Of a DNA stretch of 64,000 nt, positions 51,314 through 60,709 are shown piece after piece. This DNA is from an uncultured Corynebacterium sp. (GTDB lineage: Bacteria > Actinomycetota > Actinomycetes > Mycobacteriales > Mycobacteriaceae): contig CALUCD010000002.1 in NCBI GenBank assembly GCA_943914465.1, positions 258,931 through 322,930 on the forward strand, written 5' to 3'. Numbering within the stretch: the stretch's first letter is position 1; each line of letters opens with the position of its first letter. The notes below the pieces were generated by a model. The model ran no database searches. It was given only the letters and a program-made list of their open reading frames with translations, and was not told where the DNA came from. A program made the translations under genes and the position numbers.

Positions 51314-52681
51314 TTACAGTTTTGGCTCGATGTCGCGCTCGACCACACCCTGGGTCTCGTCATCGAGTTCCGCGAAGACCTTCTCCACGTCCTGGCCGCC
51401 AACGGTGATCTTGTCCAATGCGCCGCCGACGCGTTTGCCGCCACCAGGGACGAACACGCGGGCGTAGTCCTGCGGCTTGGTGTTTTCGGTCAACTGCTTG
51501 ATGGCGGTTTCAGCGTTCGGGTTGTCATCGAGGAAGGCGCGCTCTTCCGGCTGGTCGAGGGCGTCTTTGCGCACCGGCATGTACCCGGTTTTTTGGGTGA
51601 ACGTGATGGTGTTTTCGGTGTTGGTGATGAAGTCGATGAACTTCACCGCGTTGGCTTTCCTCGCATCCGAAATGCCGTTGGGGATGGCCAGGCCAGCCCC
51701 ACCCGTCGCCGCTGATGGCCCAGGGCCAGGCAGGAACGTGGTGATGAACGGCACGGTCGCCGATTCTGTGAGCCCACTCAAAGAGCCGGTTGATTCAAGC
51801 AGCGCAGAGGCGTTGCCGGCGCCGAAGGTCACCGTCGGGTCGGTGCCGATCTCAATGTGGCCCTTCTTTACCTGATCCTGCAGGAACTTACCGGCCTCAA
51901 CAGTCTTCGGGTCGAGGAAGGTCGGCTCCCACTTGTTGGAGTAGCTCCCGCCAAACGCCCACACCATGCCCTGGAAGTACCAGTCCAGGTAGGTGGAACC
52001 GTCCGGGATGACCAGTGCCGGGTTGCCGGTTTGCTCCGTGAGCTTGCTAGCCCACTCGTCGAACTCTTCCCAGGTCTCCGGCCCGCGGTCCGTGGGCAGC
52101 CCGGCGGCGGCGAGATCATCGGTGTTCCAGTACATGAGGTTCGTTGAGCGCGAGTACGGCACCCCGTAGTGCTTGCCGTTGTACTCGTAGTCTTCGCGGA
52201 GCGTATCCACGTAGGAGTCTGGGTCGATGCCTTCCTGCTCCCACAGGTCATCGAGTGGGGTGGTCGCGTCGTTGAGCGCGAAGTTGAACCAGGTGACGTC
52301 GGAGGCAACGATCACGTCTGGCAGGTCAGCGCCGGCGAGTGCGGCGTTGAACTTCTGGGCGAGCTCTTCGTAGCTCGCGCCGCCGTCTACAAGCTCGACG
52401 CTCAATTCGGGGTTTTCTTCCTCGAACGCCGCGATCAGCTCCAGTTCAACATCGCGCGAGGAGCCGGGGTGGTTGGACCAGAAGACGATCGTGTTTTCGT
52501 CCCCGCCAGCCGCACCACCGCCCGCATTGCCCTGCGTGCCGGCGTTGTCGCCGCCAGTGGTGCTGCCGCCTGCACATGCTGTCAGCGTCAGCGCGGTCAG
52601 CGCCGCGATACCGGCGGCGGCGATGCGGCTGCGTGCAGGCCGAGTACCTGGCGTGGGCGCTAAGCGGTTGGTTGCAAACAT
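51314..52681 (-). CDS. ugpB: Substrate-binding lipoprotein UgpB
   Basis: Extracellular solute-binding protein, family 1, that captures glycerol-3-phosphate or glycerophosphodiesters. The ATG at 52681 with ACGGAGAG upstream gives 455 residues with a long basic N-terminus, hydrophobic core and lipobox LTAC (Cys about 35), then a glycine/asparagine linker. The mature part has VFWSNHPGSSRDVELE and AFGGSYSNKWEPTF typical of this family. The usual corynebacterial system is induced by phosphate limitation; I saw no certain PhoR site. Confidence 0.88.
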   Translation of the reverse strand: MFATNRLAPTPGTRPARSRIAAAGIAALTALTLTACAGGSTTGGDNAGTQGNAGGGAAGGDENTIVFWSNHPGSSRDVELELIAAFEEENPELSVELVDGGASYEELAQKFNAALAGADLPDVIVASDVTWFNFALNDATTPLDDLWEQEGIDPDSYVDTLREDYEYNGKHYGVPYSRSTNLMYWNTDDLAAAGLPTDRGPETWEEFDEWASKLTEQTGNPALVIPDGSTYLDWYFQGMVWAFGGSYSNKWEPTFLDPKTVEAGKFLQDQVKKGHIEIGTDPTVTFGAGNASALLESTGSLSGLTESATVPFITTFLPGPGPSAATGGAGLAIPNGISDARKANAVKFIDFITNTENTITFTQKTGYMPVRKDALDQPEERAFLDDNPNAETAIKQLTENTKPQDYARVFVPGGGKRVGGALDKITVGGQDVEKVFAELDDETQGVVERDIEPKL

Positions 52682-52761
52682 GGAACTCTCCGTTTCGTCG
52701 TGAGTGTGCGGGTGTGTGCGGGTGCGGGTGCGGGATGTGCGAAAAGAGCGACGTAGTGCAG

Positions 52762-53613
52762 CTAGCCTTTCACCGCCCCGGCGGTTAGGCCTTTGATCAT
52801 CTGCTTTTGCAGCAGGATGAACACGATGATCATCGGCAGCGTTGTCAGGACAGTGCCGGCCATCACCGGCGCCCAGTTGGTCAGCCCTTCGGCATCTTGC
52901 AGGCGGGTCAGGCCCACCGGCAGGGTGGCGGCGGCTGGGGTGTCGGTGATGAGGAACGGCCAGAGGTACTCGTTCCATTCGTTGACCACGGTGATGAGGA
53001 TGAACGCGGACAGCGTCGGCCACGACATGGGCAGCACGACGCGAAACAGTTTGGTGAAAAAGCCCGCCCCGTCCATCTCAGCCGCCTCCATGATCTCTAC
53101 CGGCAGGGACTGGAAGTGGTTGCGCATGAGGAAGCAGCCGAAGGCGACCCCGGCCAGTGGAATGATCACACCCTGCCAGGTGTCGCGCCATCCCAGGGAT
53201 GCCGCCAGTGCGTAGTTGGAGATGATCGTGATCTGGTTCGGCACCATCAGCGCCGCAATCACCAGCAGGAACAGCAAGTTGCGGCCGGGGAAGCGCAGGA
53301 ATGCGAACGCGTAGGCCGACATCACTCCTAGCACCACCTTGACCACGGTCAGAATTGCCGTGATACCGATGGAATTGCGCAGGTAGTGCGGAAACCCGGA
53401 GGTTTCCCACACGCGCTGATAATTCTCGGGCACGAGCGGATTCGGCCAGAAGGTAATCGGGTCGGAGTAGACATCCTGGTACGTCTTCAGCGATGTGATC
53501 ACGATGAAATACAGCGGCACCAGAATGATCAGCACCGTCATGAGCAGGCTGAGGTAGCCGAGCACCTTGATCACCGGGGGCCGTGCATTGCTTGTCGACG
53601 CCACCTCGCTCAC
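52762..53613 (-). CDS. ugpE: ABC permease UgpE
   Basis: Inner-membrane permease, 283 residues, six membrane segments. The cytoplasmic EAA loop reads IMEAAEMDGAGFFTKLFRVV (about 195-214), the docking site for UgpC. Overlaps ugpA by four bases, showing coupled translation. Order and subtype (MalG-like) match ugpAEBC. Confidence 0.9.
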   Translation of the reverse strand: MSEVASTSNARPPVIKVLGYLSLLMTVLIILVPLYFIVITSLKTYQDVYSDPITFWPNPLVPENYQRVWETSGFPHYLRNSIGITAILTVVKVVLGVMSAYAFAFLRFPGRNLLFLLVIAALMVPNQITIISNYALAASLGWRDTWQGVIIPLAGVAFGCFLMRNHFQSLPVEIMEAAEMDGAGFFTKLFRVVLPMSWPTLSAFILITVVNEWNEYLWPFLITDTPAAATLPVGLTRLQDAEGLTNWAPVMAGTVLTTLPMIIVFILLQKQMIKGLTAGAVKG

Positions 53614-54563
53614 CTTTCCAACCTCTCCTGCAGTTTGATCTGCGCAACAGTCATGATCAGCACGACTAGGAACATGATGGTCGCCACTGCGGCGCCATAG
53701 CCTGCCCGGTTGTTCACGAAGGTCTCGGTGTAGACCTGGTAGACCATCGTGGTGGTGCCGTAGGTAAACGGCCCGCCCCGGGTCATCGCGTTGATGATGT
53801 CGAAAACCTGAAACGAGTTGAGCAGCACCGTGATCAGCAGGAAGAACGTGGTGCCGCGCAGCTGCGGCATGACCACCCGGAAGAAGTGGCGCACCGGTGG
53901 GGTGCCGTCAATTTCTGAGGCCTCATCTAAATCGCTGCGCCGCCCCTGCAACGCGGCGAGGTAGATGACAAAGACGTAGCCCACGTTCTTCCAGATGTAG
54001 GTCACTGTGATCATGAACAGCGCCCAGCCGGATTGTTGGTAGAAGTTCGGCACCTCAATACCCAGCAGGCCCAGGAAGTACTGGATCAGCCCGTAGCGGG
54101 GGTCGAAGACGAATTGAAATGCCACACCAATGGCAGCCCCCGCGATCACGTACGGTGCGAACACCATCGAGCGCACCGCCGCCCGGCCGAAGAGTTTCTG
54201 GTCCAGCACAATCGCTAAAAGCAGGCCGATCACCATTGATCCGGCAACGGCGCAGAACGTGAAAATGACCGTGTTCATCACAATCATCCCCGTCTCCGGG
54301 GCTGTGAACCAGTCAACGTAGTTCTGCAGGCCAACGAACGTCATCGTTGGTGAGGAGATGTTCCAGTTGTAAAACGAGATCCGGATGTTGTCGATGAGCG
54401 GCCGGTACGTGAACAAAATGAGCAAGGCGAGGTTCGGGCCGATCAGCAACGCCGCCAGCCCCACCTGGCGCCAGTCCACCTTTGCTCGTGCGCGTTTGGC
54501 AGCCGCCGCGAAGTCACGTGAAACCTCTGGCTCCACCGTGACCGCAGGGATCATCGTGCTCAT
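53610..54563 (-). CDS. ugpA: ABC permease UgpA
   Basis: MalF-like permease, 317 residues with six core segments and an N-terminal hydrophilic stretch of about 35 residues. The EAA loop is DEASEIDGTPPVRHFFRVVM (about 230-249). First gene of the importer operon. A GGAG lies just upstream of the ATG in the leader. Together with glpQ and glpK in the same window it indicates growth on, or phosphate salvage from, phospholipid head groups. Confidence 0.9.
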   Translation of the reverse strand: MSTMIPAVTVEPEVSRDFAAAAKRARAKVDWRQVGLAALLIGPNLALLILFTYRPLIDNIRISFYNWNISSPTMTFVGLQNYVDWFTAPETGMIVMNTVIFTFCAVAGSMVIGLLLAIVLDQKLFGRAAVRSMVFAPYVIAGAAIGVAFQFVFDPRYGLIQYFLGLLGIEVPNFYQQSGWALFMITVTYIWKNVGYVFVIYLAALQGRRSDLDEASEIDGTPPVRHFFRVVMPQLRGTTFFLLITVLLNSFQVFDIINAMTRGGPFTYGTTTMVYQVYTETFVNNRAGYGAAVATIMFLVVLIMTVAQIKLQERLER

Positions 54564-54612
54564 GAGGAGTCAAGGTAGGCGGCGGCGTTGAACGCGCGGT
54601 GAAGTCAGAATA

Positions 54613-54620
54613 ATTTTATA
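54613..54620 (-). promoter_or_regulatory. AT-rich -10-like box of the ugp operon
   Basis: On the minus strand TATAAAAT stands in an AT-rich patch about 50 bp before the ugpA start, in an otherwise GC-rich 165-bp gap. No good -35 hexamer accompanies it, which suits an activator-dependent promoter. The rest of the gap shows nothing else I can support. Confidence 0.4.
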
Positions 54621-54728
54621 GATAACTCAATTCGAACCAGCGGCGGCGCCAGGTGAACCGCCGGGGTCCAGGCGTTGAACACCAGCGCACAAACGACTGG
54701 GAACCTGGGATGGGATGCTTGCGAGCAG

Positions 54729-55643
54729 CTAGATCGTCACCTGGCGGGATTTGATGTTATCGAGCTGTTTGCGCTCGTCGGCGCTCAGTTGCGCATCGTT
54801 GGTGTACTCGGCCTCAATCTTCGCGTTGAGCGTTGTCAGCGCGTCGGCGTAGGAGGCGGCATCTACCGTCGGGTCGAGGTCCCACACAGGTACGACGACG
54901 CCGTGGGTACGAAACGCCCCGGCAAACCGCGTGCCTTCGCCCAGGTGCAGCTCGCCAGCAGCGGCGATGCGCGCCAGGGCGGCGAGCATCTGCGCCTCGT
55001 TGTCTTCCGGGCGCACCCAGCGGATGTGGGCTTTACCGCCGCCTGGGTTGACCCACCAGATGGAACCAGGAAGATCAACCTGCACCTTCTCAGACGGCAA
55101 GACCGCGTCGTTGGCGCGCCCAAGCGCTTGGCGGATTTCCGGGGGCACTGCAGCTCCTTCGGGGAACCACCAGTTGAAGTCACGGTGTTCTTCGATGGTG
55201 AGGGTGGAGGAGGCGTCAATAAGCGATGCAAGCTCTGGTTGTGAACCGTCTGCAACCGTGGACTGCAACGACTCGCCCGGTTCCGCATCAAGCACCCACG
55301 ACAGCGCGTAGGCAAGGTCGCGCCCTGGGTTCTGCGAGTGGGACTGCACCTGCAGCGCGACCAGGCGCTGAGCCCCCTGGTCCTCGGGGCGAACCAGCGC
55401 CGCACCCGCACCAGGCAGAACCGTGACCAGCTCAACCGGCGTGCCGCTTACTTCTACCTGCGCCACTGCGGAGGGAACGAACTCCTGCAGCGCGATGAGG
55501 TCGGGCTCCATGGCCAACCCGGCGTAGGGGCGGGGATCTTTCGCCATTGCCTCACGCTCAGCGGCGCGGGCGGCGAGCTTCGCCTGTCGGCGGCTCATGC
55601 CCTCAGGGAGGTCTTCTCGCTGCTTACGGTTCTTCTTTGCCAT
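54729..55643 (-). CDS. DUF5926 family protein
   Basis: From the ATG at 55643 (MAKKNRKQRED) it has 304 residues. A highly basic N-terminus (KKNRKQRE, RRQAKLAARAAEREA) is followed by an acidic soluble body with conserved DFNWWFPEG and WWVNPGGGKAHIRWVRPEDN. This matches actinobacterial DUF5926 proteins, which sometimes carry a remote SecA/SEC-C-like annotation. There is no membrane segment or signal. The function is unknown. It follows glpQ on the same strand after a 97-bp gap. Confidence 0.75.
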   Translation of the reverse strand: MAKKNRKQREDLPEGMSRRQAKLAARAAEREAMAKDPRPYAGLAMEPDLIALQEFVPSAVAQVEVSGTPVELVTVLPGAGAALVRPEDQGAQRLVALQVQSHSQNPGRDLAYALSWVLDAEPGESLQSTVADGSQPELASLIDASSTLTIEEHRDFNWWFPEGAAVPPEIRQALGRANDAVLPSEKVQVDLPGSIWWVNPGGGKAHIRWVRPEDNEAQMLAALARIAAAGELHLGEGTRFAGAFRTHGVVVPVWDLDPTVDAASYADALTTLNAKIEAEYTNDAQLSADERKQLDNIKSRQVTI

Positions 55644-55740
55644 GCACGACATGGTACCGGCCGGTCAACGCGGTTCTTCGCACCGCCCTCCCGGGCACTA
55701 CCGCGAGTGCTCGCCGCACCCAGCGCCGCACCCAGTGCAG

Positions 55741-56475
55741 CTACCGCGCGGCGAATGTCTCGAGTGCAAGCTCCGGTAGGTCGGTGGCCATCACATCAAC
55801 TCCGTGGTCGGCGCACCAGCGCATCTGCCGCGGCGTGTTCACGGTCCACGTGTACGTTTTCAGCCCCTGAAACCCGAGCAGTTCCGGCTTCGCCTGCAGG
55901 TGCTGCAAAGCCGGTCCGACGCCGTCCGGGCGCGACAGCATGACGTTTCGCGGGTTCCATTTCAGTTCGCGCACCCGAAACAGGTAATAGGTCTCCAGCT
56001 CCGGCGCCATGGTGGTGAAGTAGCGCACTGCCTTGTGGGAAAACGAGATGATGTGCACCCGCTCGGAGTCCCACATGTGGGTGTAGCGCAGCGTGCGCAG
56101 TGTTTGTTCGTCGACTTCGGGGCCGTAGATGGTTGGGTGCTTGGTTTCGATGTAGATGTGCTTGTCGGGGTAGTCGCCCATCAGCTCCAGCAGCTCGCGA
56201 AGCAGCATGACGCGTTGGGGATCCTCCGGCGTGCCCACGTTGAACTCGCGCAACTGGGCGAAGTCCATCTGCGCGATGCGGCCGCCGCTGCCCGTGGTCC
56301 GGCCAACTGTTGCGTCGTGAAACACGACGAGCTGGTTGTCGCGGGTGAGGCGCACGTCGCATTCGATGCCGTGGATGGGCAGTTTGAGCGCTTCCTCGAA
56401 CGCGCGTTGCGTGAGTTCGGGGTATACGCCGGAGTACCCGCGGTGCGCGATGATCTGTGTGTCCACCACGCGCAC
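55741..56475 (-). CDS. glpQ: Glycerophosphodiester phosphodiesterase
   Basis: Hydrolyses deacylated phospholipids to glycerol-3-phosphate and an alcohol. The 244-residue TIM-barrel protein has the metal/active-site residues in IAHRGYSG (about 9-16), ECDVRLTRDNQLVVFHD (about 39-55) and YIETKHP. No signal peptide is present, so it acts inside the cell, presumably on diesters brought in by the Ugp system; its position corresponds to Rv3842c. The start is a GTG whose coding bases overlap the region upstream of the divergent hydrolase gene. Confidence 0.9.
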   Translation of the reverse strand: MRVVDTQIIAHRGYSGVYPELTQRAFEEALKLPIHGIECDVRLTRDNQLVVFHDATVGRTTGSGGRIAQMDFAQLREFNVGTPEDPQRVMLLRELLELMGDYPDKHIYIETKHPTIYGPEVDEQTLRTLRYTHMWDSERVHIISFSHKAVRYFTTMAPELETYYLFRVRELKWNPRNVMLSRPDGVGPALQHLQAKPELLGFQGLKTYTWTVNTPRQMRWCADHGVDVMATDLPELALETFAAR

Positions 56476-56504
56476 AACGGTACCGCCGTGCGCCAGTTAG
56501 CGCG

Positions 56505-58493
56505 ATGTTTGTCACAATGAGCTGTGTGCTTGTCGACGCCCCCGTGAAACCCATATCCTTCCTCCTCAGCCTCCCCGGCCCCATGGGCGCAGTGGGTAAG
56601 AAGGCTGCAGAAGCGCTCAATACGGTGCGCAACGCCCGCAGGCGCTATTCCATCAGCAGGGACGGCATACTCGCCGCCCCAGTCGCAGCCCTGCAGGTCT
56701 TTGCGGATCTGTCACCGGCGCTGCGCCTGCGGGGTTTGCAGCGGTTACCGCAAAGCTTCCGGGTGGGCGCGTTCGGCGCGGAGGTAGCTACCTGGGGTGC
56801 CGTGTCGCCGTCATTGTTGCCGCATCGGTGGTCCACCACAGCGGCGAATACGGCGGTGCTACAGGGCATTGGCCACGCCATCACCACCGCCGCGGCGCAG
56901 GCGTACCGACCGGCAACGCGGCGTGAGGCCGGTCCGCTTCCCATGCCCGCGCGCCTGGCTATGACGGGCGTGACGCTCAGCGTGTACGGGATGGCGATTT
57001 ATCGCCGCAGCCAGCAAGAAAAGCTGGTGCAGGTCGAGGGCGAGTACAGCTTTTGGGACACGGTGATTGGCCTGATCTTAGGCTCCGTGGGCTACGGTGC
57101 GATGCTGGCTGCCGGCGAGGTCATTCAGACGTTCATCGACGCAATCAATACCTTTCTGGGCAAAAAACTCCCACCCGTGACCTCGTGGCCGCTGGCAATT
57201 GCAGCAGGTGGCGGGCTGATTGTGTTGGTGACCGACCGGGTGGTGCTGCGGCGGTTCTTGTCCCGGGTTTCCCGGCAGGCACAAGAGCTCGACCGCGCGT
57301 TCATGCGCGGGGCAGATCAGCCGACAGAGCCGGAGCGTTCCGGGTCACCTGAGTCGAGCGTGAACTGGGATTCCATGGGCCGCCAGGGCCGCGCAACCGT
57401 GGCAGGCGGTCCGCGCAAGGAGCACCTCGCACGTGTGCTGGGCGTGGACATCTCCGAAGTGAAAGAGCCGATCCGAATATTTATTGGCCTACACGGATCG
57501 GACCCCGACACGGCACCGGATTTCGATGAGATGGCCGCCGAGGCGATCGAGGAGATGCACCGCACCGGCGCCTTTGAACGCAGCCACATCGCAGTGATGT
57601 CTGCGGCGGGCACCGGGTGGATCAATGACTTTCACACCTCTGGTTTTGAGTTTGTCACCCGGGGTGATTCGGCCGTGGTCGCCGTGCAGTATTCCTTCCT
57701 ACCCTCCGCGTATTCCTACCTCGCCGACCATGAATCCCCGGTGCGTTCCTCCCGCGCACTCGTCCACGCCATCAGCGAGGAGCTGGCGAAACTGGACCCA
57801 GCGGTACGCCCGAAGCTCTACGTCGGTGGGGAATCCCTCGGCGCCTACGGTGTGTCCGACGTGTTTCGCAACGTCACCGATTTTCTTGAAGGCGCCTCCG
57901 GCGGAGTCTTCACCGGAGTTCCGGGGTTTGCGCGCAACCACAGCGAACTCACCCGCGCGCGCGAAAAAGGCTCCCCACAGCGCCTCCCGCTTGTCGACGG
58001 CGGCCGCCACACCCGCTTCGTCGCCCACCCCGACCACATCCACCACGATTTCAAAGGCCGCGCATACGCCAACGAATGGACTACACCCCGCTACGTGTTC
58101 GCCCAGCACGCGTCAGACCCAGTGGTGTGGTGGGAGCCCCACCTGGTGTGGCGAGCCCCTGACTGGCTCAAAGAACCCGGCTCGCGCGGTGTCGCCGCCC
58201 CCGAAACACAACACCTCGACGTGTTGACCACACTTCGCTGGCTTCCCCTGGTCACCTTCTGGCAAGTCGGGATTGACCAACTGGTCTCCCAAGACGTGCC
58301 GTCCCCGCACGGCCACAACTACCACGATGAAACAGTCGCCTACTGGAATGCCGTGGTCCACGGCGAAGGCCCCAACCGATCCAGCCAGGCGTTGAGCGAT
58401 GCCGATATCGCCCGCGCCGCCGAATGGATCCACAACGACGCCACCAAGCTGCGCAAACCCCCCGGCGGCTTCCCCTCCAAACACGGCTACTAG
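56505..58493 (+). CDS. Membrane alpha/beta-hydrolase (Abhydrolase_9 family)
   Basis: About 662 residues if started at the ATG at 56505; other starts at 56457 and 56517 are possible because no ribosome-binding site decides. The N-terminal half has about four hydrophobic segments. The C-terminal half is an alpha/beta-hydrolase with nucleophile GGESLGAYG, a conserved GLHGSDPDTAPD region near its start and late histidine motifs (RFVAHPDHIHHDF; HGHNYHDE). This matches the COG4425 family. Substrate unknown; an envelope lipid is a reasonable guess in this genus. Confidence 0.75.
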   Translation: MFVTMSCVLVDAPVKPISFLLSLPGPMGAVGKKAAEALNTVRNARRRYSISRDGILAAPVAALQVFADLSPALRLRGLQRLPQSFRVGAFGAEVATWGAVSPSLLPHRWSTTAANTAVLQGIGHAITTAAAQAYRPATRREAGPLPMPARLAMTGVTLSVYGMAIYRRSQQEKLVQVEGEYSFWDTVIGLILGSVGYGAMLAAGEVIQTFIDAINTFLGKKLPPVTSWPLAIAAGGGLIVLVTDRVVLRRFLSRVSRQAQELDRAFMRGADQPTEPERSGSPESSVNWDSMGRQGRATVAGGPRKEHLARVLGVDISEVKEPIRIFIGLHGSDPDTAPDFDEMAAEAIEEMHRTGAFERSHIAVMSAAGTGWINDFHTSGFEFVTRGDSAVVAVQYSFLPSAYSYLADHESPVRSSRALVHAISEELAKLDPAVRPKLYVGGESLGAYGVSDVFRNVTDFLEGASGGVFTGVPGFARNHSELTRAREKGSPQRLPLVDGGRHTRFVAHPDHIHHDFKGRAYANEWTTPRYVFAQHASDPVVWWEPHLVWRAPDWLKEPGSRGVAAPETQHLDVLTTLRWLPLVTFWQVGIDQLVSQDVPSPHGHNYHDETVAYWNAVVHGEGPNRSSQALSDADIARAAEWIHNDATKLRKPPGGFPSKHGY

Positions 58494-58560
58494 GCGGGGC
58501 TACGGCCCGAGCACTTTACACTCTGGCTCGCATTCGCTTTACACTTTGGCCGCACCCCAG

Positions 58561-59214
58561 CTAGATCCCGCACGCGACGCCGGTGGAGTGGTGCGGGCAG
58601 TACCCGTGCGGCACTTTGTGTAGATACTGCTGGTGCTCATCCTCGGCCAGGTAGTAGGTCACGCCGTCTGCTTCCACACTGGCCACTTCGGTTGTGATTT
58701 GCCCGTAACCCGATTCGTTCAAGGCGTTCTGGTATTGCGCGATCCACCCTCGGATGAGCTCGGCTTCTTCCTCGGTATCCGTGTAGAACGCTGAGCGGTA
58801 TTGCGTGCCCACATCGTTGCCCTGGCGATAACCCTGCGTCGGGTCGTGCGCCTCAAGAGCCACCCGCACCAGGTCTTTCAGCGCAACCTTGGCGGGGTCG
58901 TAGACCACCTCCACTAACTCCACGTGGTTGGTTTGCCCGCTGCACACTTCCCGGTACGACGGGTTGGGCGTGATACCACCGCCGTAGCCCACGGAGGTGG
59001 ATTCCACCCCGTCCATCTGCCAGTACATCTTCTCCGCTCCCCAGAAGCAGCCGATGCCGACCAGCAGACGCTTCTGCCCGTCGCGCCACGGTCCGGTAAT
59101 TGGCGTGCCTAACACGGCGTGTGGGCGAGGGGTGGTGAGCACTGGTGTGACGCGCCCGGGCAGCGCCCGGTCGTAGTCGACGAGTTGTGGTGTAGTGCCG
59201 AAGAGAAATCCCAT
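58561..59214 (-). CDS. msrA: Peptide-methionine (S)-S-oxide reductase
   Basis: Repairs oxidised methionine. From the ATG at 59214, preceded by GGAG six bases upstream, it has 217 residues. The catalytic cysteine is in VGIGCFWGAEKMYW, followed by GVESTSVGYGGG and the FYTDTEEE region. C-terminal cysteines (GYCPHHSTGVACGI) provide resolving thiols. It is divergent from sodA, 88 bp away, an oxidative-stress pairing kept in corynebacteria. Confidence 0.95.
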   Translation of the reverse strand: MGFLFGTTPQLVDYDRALPGRVTPVLTTPRPHAVLGTPITGPWRDGQKRLLVGIGCFWGAEKMYWQMDGVESTSVGYGGGITPNPSYREVCSGQTNHVELVEVVYDPAKVALKDLVRVALEAHDPTQGYRQGNDVGTQYRSAFYTDTEEEAELIRGWIAQYQNALNESGYGQITTEVASVEADGVTYYLAEDEHQQYLHKVPHGYCPHHSTGVACGI

Positions 59215-59302
59215 ATCCACTCCAACGCGCAGCTAAGTCATGGTGTTCCGATTTTGTCTACCATGGGCCGCGTAACTGAACTCGCATGAAAGGATTCACC
59301 TC

Positions 59303-59905
59303 ATGGCTGTTTACGAGCTTCCAGAGCTGCCGTACGCGTACGACGCGCTTGAGCCGCACATTTCCGCCGAGATCATGGAGCTGCACCACTCCAAGCACCA
59401 CGCGAATTACGTCAAGGGTGCCAACGCTGCGCTGGAGGCGCTGGAGGCAGAGCGCAACGGTGAGGCTGACGCTGACAAGCTGCGCGCACTGTCCAAGAAC
59501 CTCGCGTTCAACTTGGGTGGCCACACGAACCACTCCATCTTCTGGCAGAACATGGCACCAAACGCGGGTGGTGCGCCGACTGGTGAGGTCGCTTCGGCTA
59601 TTGACCGCGACTTCGGCTCCTTTGAGGCCTTTAAGAAGCACTTCGCCGGCGTTGCCAACGGCCTGCAGGGCTCCGGCTGGGCTGTGCTGGGCTACGACCA
59701 CATTGCTGGTCGCCTGATCATCCAGCAGATGACCGACCAGCAGGGCAACATCTCCGTTGACTTCACCCCGATCCTCATGCTGGACATGTGGGAGCACGCC
59801 TTCTACCTGCAGTACAAAAACGTCAAGGCGGACTACGTCGAGGCGTGGTGGAACGTTGTCAACTGGGACGACGTCAACCAGCGCTACGCAAAGGCAGCTG
59901 CTTAA
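59303..59905 (+). CDS. sodA: Superoxide dismutase (Mn/Fe type)
   Basis: A 200-residue SOD. Metal ligands are His28 (MELHHSKHH), the histidine in LGGHTNHSIFW, and Asp and His in MLDMWEHAFY. AAAGGA precedes the ATG. The protein lacks a signal peptide. The last 50 codons and the terminator recur almost unchanged at 62260-62477 and in decayed form near 63200, which makes its 3' end a likely insertion point for foreign DNA. It is the syntenic counterpart of Rv3846. Confidence 0.97.
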   Translation: MAVYELPELPYAYDALEPHISAEIMELHHSKHHANYVKGANAALEALEAERNGEADADKLRALSKNLAFNLGGHTNHSIFWQNMAPNAGGAPTGEVASAIDRDFGSFEAFKKHFAGVANGLQGSGWAVLGYDHIAGRLIIQQMTDQQGNISVDFTPILMLDMWEHAFYLQYKNVKADYVEAWWNVVNWDDVNQRYAKAAA

Positions 59906-59926
59906 GAGCATCCCGCTTCACGACGA

Positions 59927-59962
59927 CACCGCCAGGCTTCAACCGCCCGGCGGTGCTTTTTT
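59927..59962 (+). terminator. Rho-independent terminator of sodA
   Basis: CACCGCC (59927-59933) pairs with GGCGGTG (59949-59955), extended by an inner GGC/GCC pair, and is followed by six Ts after one C. A second inverted repeat, TCGGCG-ATC-CGCCGA, lies at 59973-59987. Confidence 0.85.
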
Positions 59963-60128
59963 GTGCGGTGCGTCGGCGATCCGCCGATGTCTGAACCTGG
60001 GATGTGAACCTTAGTTGCCACGCTGGCCGATCATTTCTGGCAGTTGCCGCTGCCCCACGTTGTAAAGCCGTCTAAAACACGTGTCGTCACTTCCTGTCCA
60101 CTAAGCCGTGATCGACTTTAGGCTGCAG

Positions 60129-60178
60129 GCGGTGAACTCGGCCGCATGAGTGATCGGCGGACCACCGCAGTTTTTTTT
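60129..60178 (+). terminator. Possible terminator in the sodA downstream gap
   Basis: GCGGTG (60129-60134) can pair with CACCGC (60163-60168), with a tighter GCGG-ACCA-CCGC alternative inside, followed by AG and eight Ts. It stands alone in the 356-bp gene-free stretch 59906-60261, about 90 bp before the secreted-protein gene. It may be the end of a gene lost by deletion. Confidence 0.4.
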
Positions 60179-60261
60179 CGAAGTTCGAGTGAACACGTCG
60201 TCGATCAGATATCATTAATACGTTATATGTAGCGTCGCTATTGTCGTCGATGGAGGTTTAA

Positions 60262-60699
60262 ATGAGTATCGCTTTTCAAAGTCGCAAGTACACACATGTT
60301 CTGTTAGCTGGGTTTTTACTTCTAACCTCAGTGTCGGGTCCCACACAAGCGGCCGCGGCTCCAGCTTCGGTCGTACGTTGCTGGGGCTCTATCGATAAAC
60401 CACATAAATCGTCGCACTTTAAAGGCACCATTAACGCGCAGTCGAAAATCAAATGCACCGAGAATATGACCTCCATCTCCGGTGACGTCGTTCTTCGGCG
60501 CGATGACGGGGTAGTCGCTTCGTCGAAAATTGTCACCGTTAGAGGAAAGAAGCTTTGGAAAGCCAACGCCGCAATTAAATGCGATGGAAAGAAGCATACT
60601 TACACTGCCACTGTTAGCGTTGCCTGGACAGCCCCTCGGGGGATGAAGCCGCCAATGGGAAGTCAAAAGTTCACGAAACGGGCGACCGAGAAATGCTGA
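60262..60699 (+). CDS. Secreted four-cysteine protein, unknown function
   Basis: A 145-residue protein with a strong GGAGG five bases before the ATG and an AT-rich promoter region (GTTATATG near 60220). A signal peptide (about 1-33, ending TQAAAAPA) leaves a small basic exported domain. Its four cysteines (about 40, 65, 106 and the last residue) would make two disulfides. Lysine is common (HKSSHFKG, GKKHTYT, KFTKRATEKC). Base composition is poorer in GC than the backbone. I recognise no family; an antimicrobial or surface role is possible but unproven. Confidence 0.7.
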   Translation: MSIAFQSRKYTHVLLAGFLLLTSVSGPTQAAAAPASVVRCWGSIDKPHKSSHFKGTINAQSKIKCTENMTSISGDVVLRRDDGVVASSKIVTVRGKKLWKANAAIKCDGKKHTYTATVSVAWTAPRGMKPPMGSQKFTKRATEKC

Positions 60700-60709
60700 T
60701 CAAAGACGT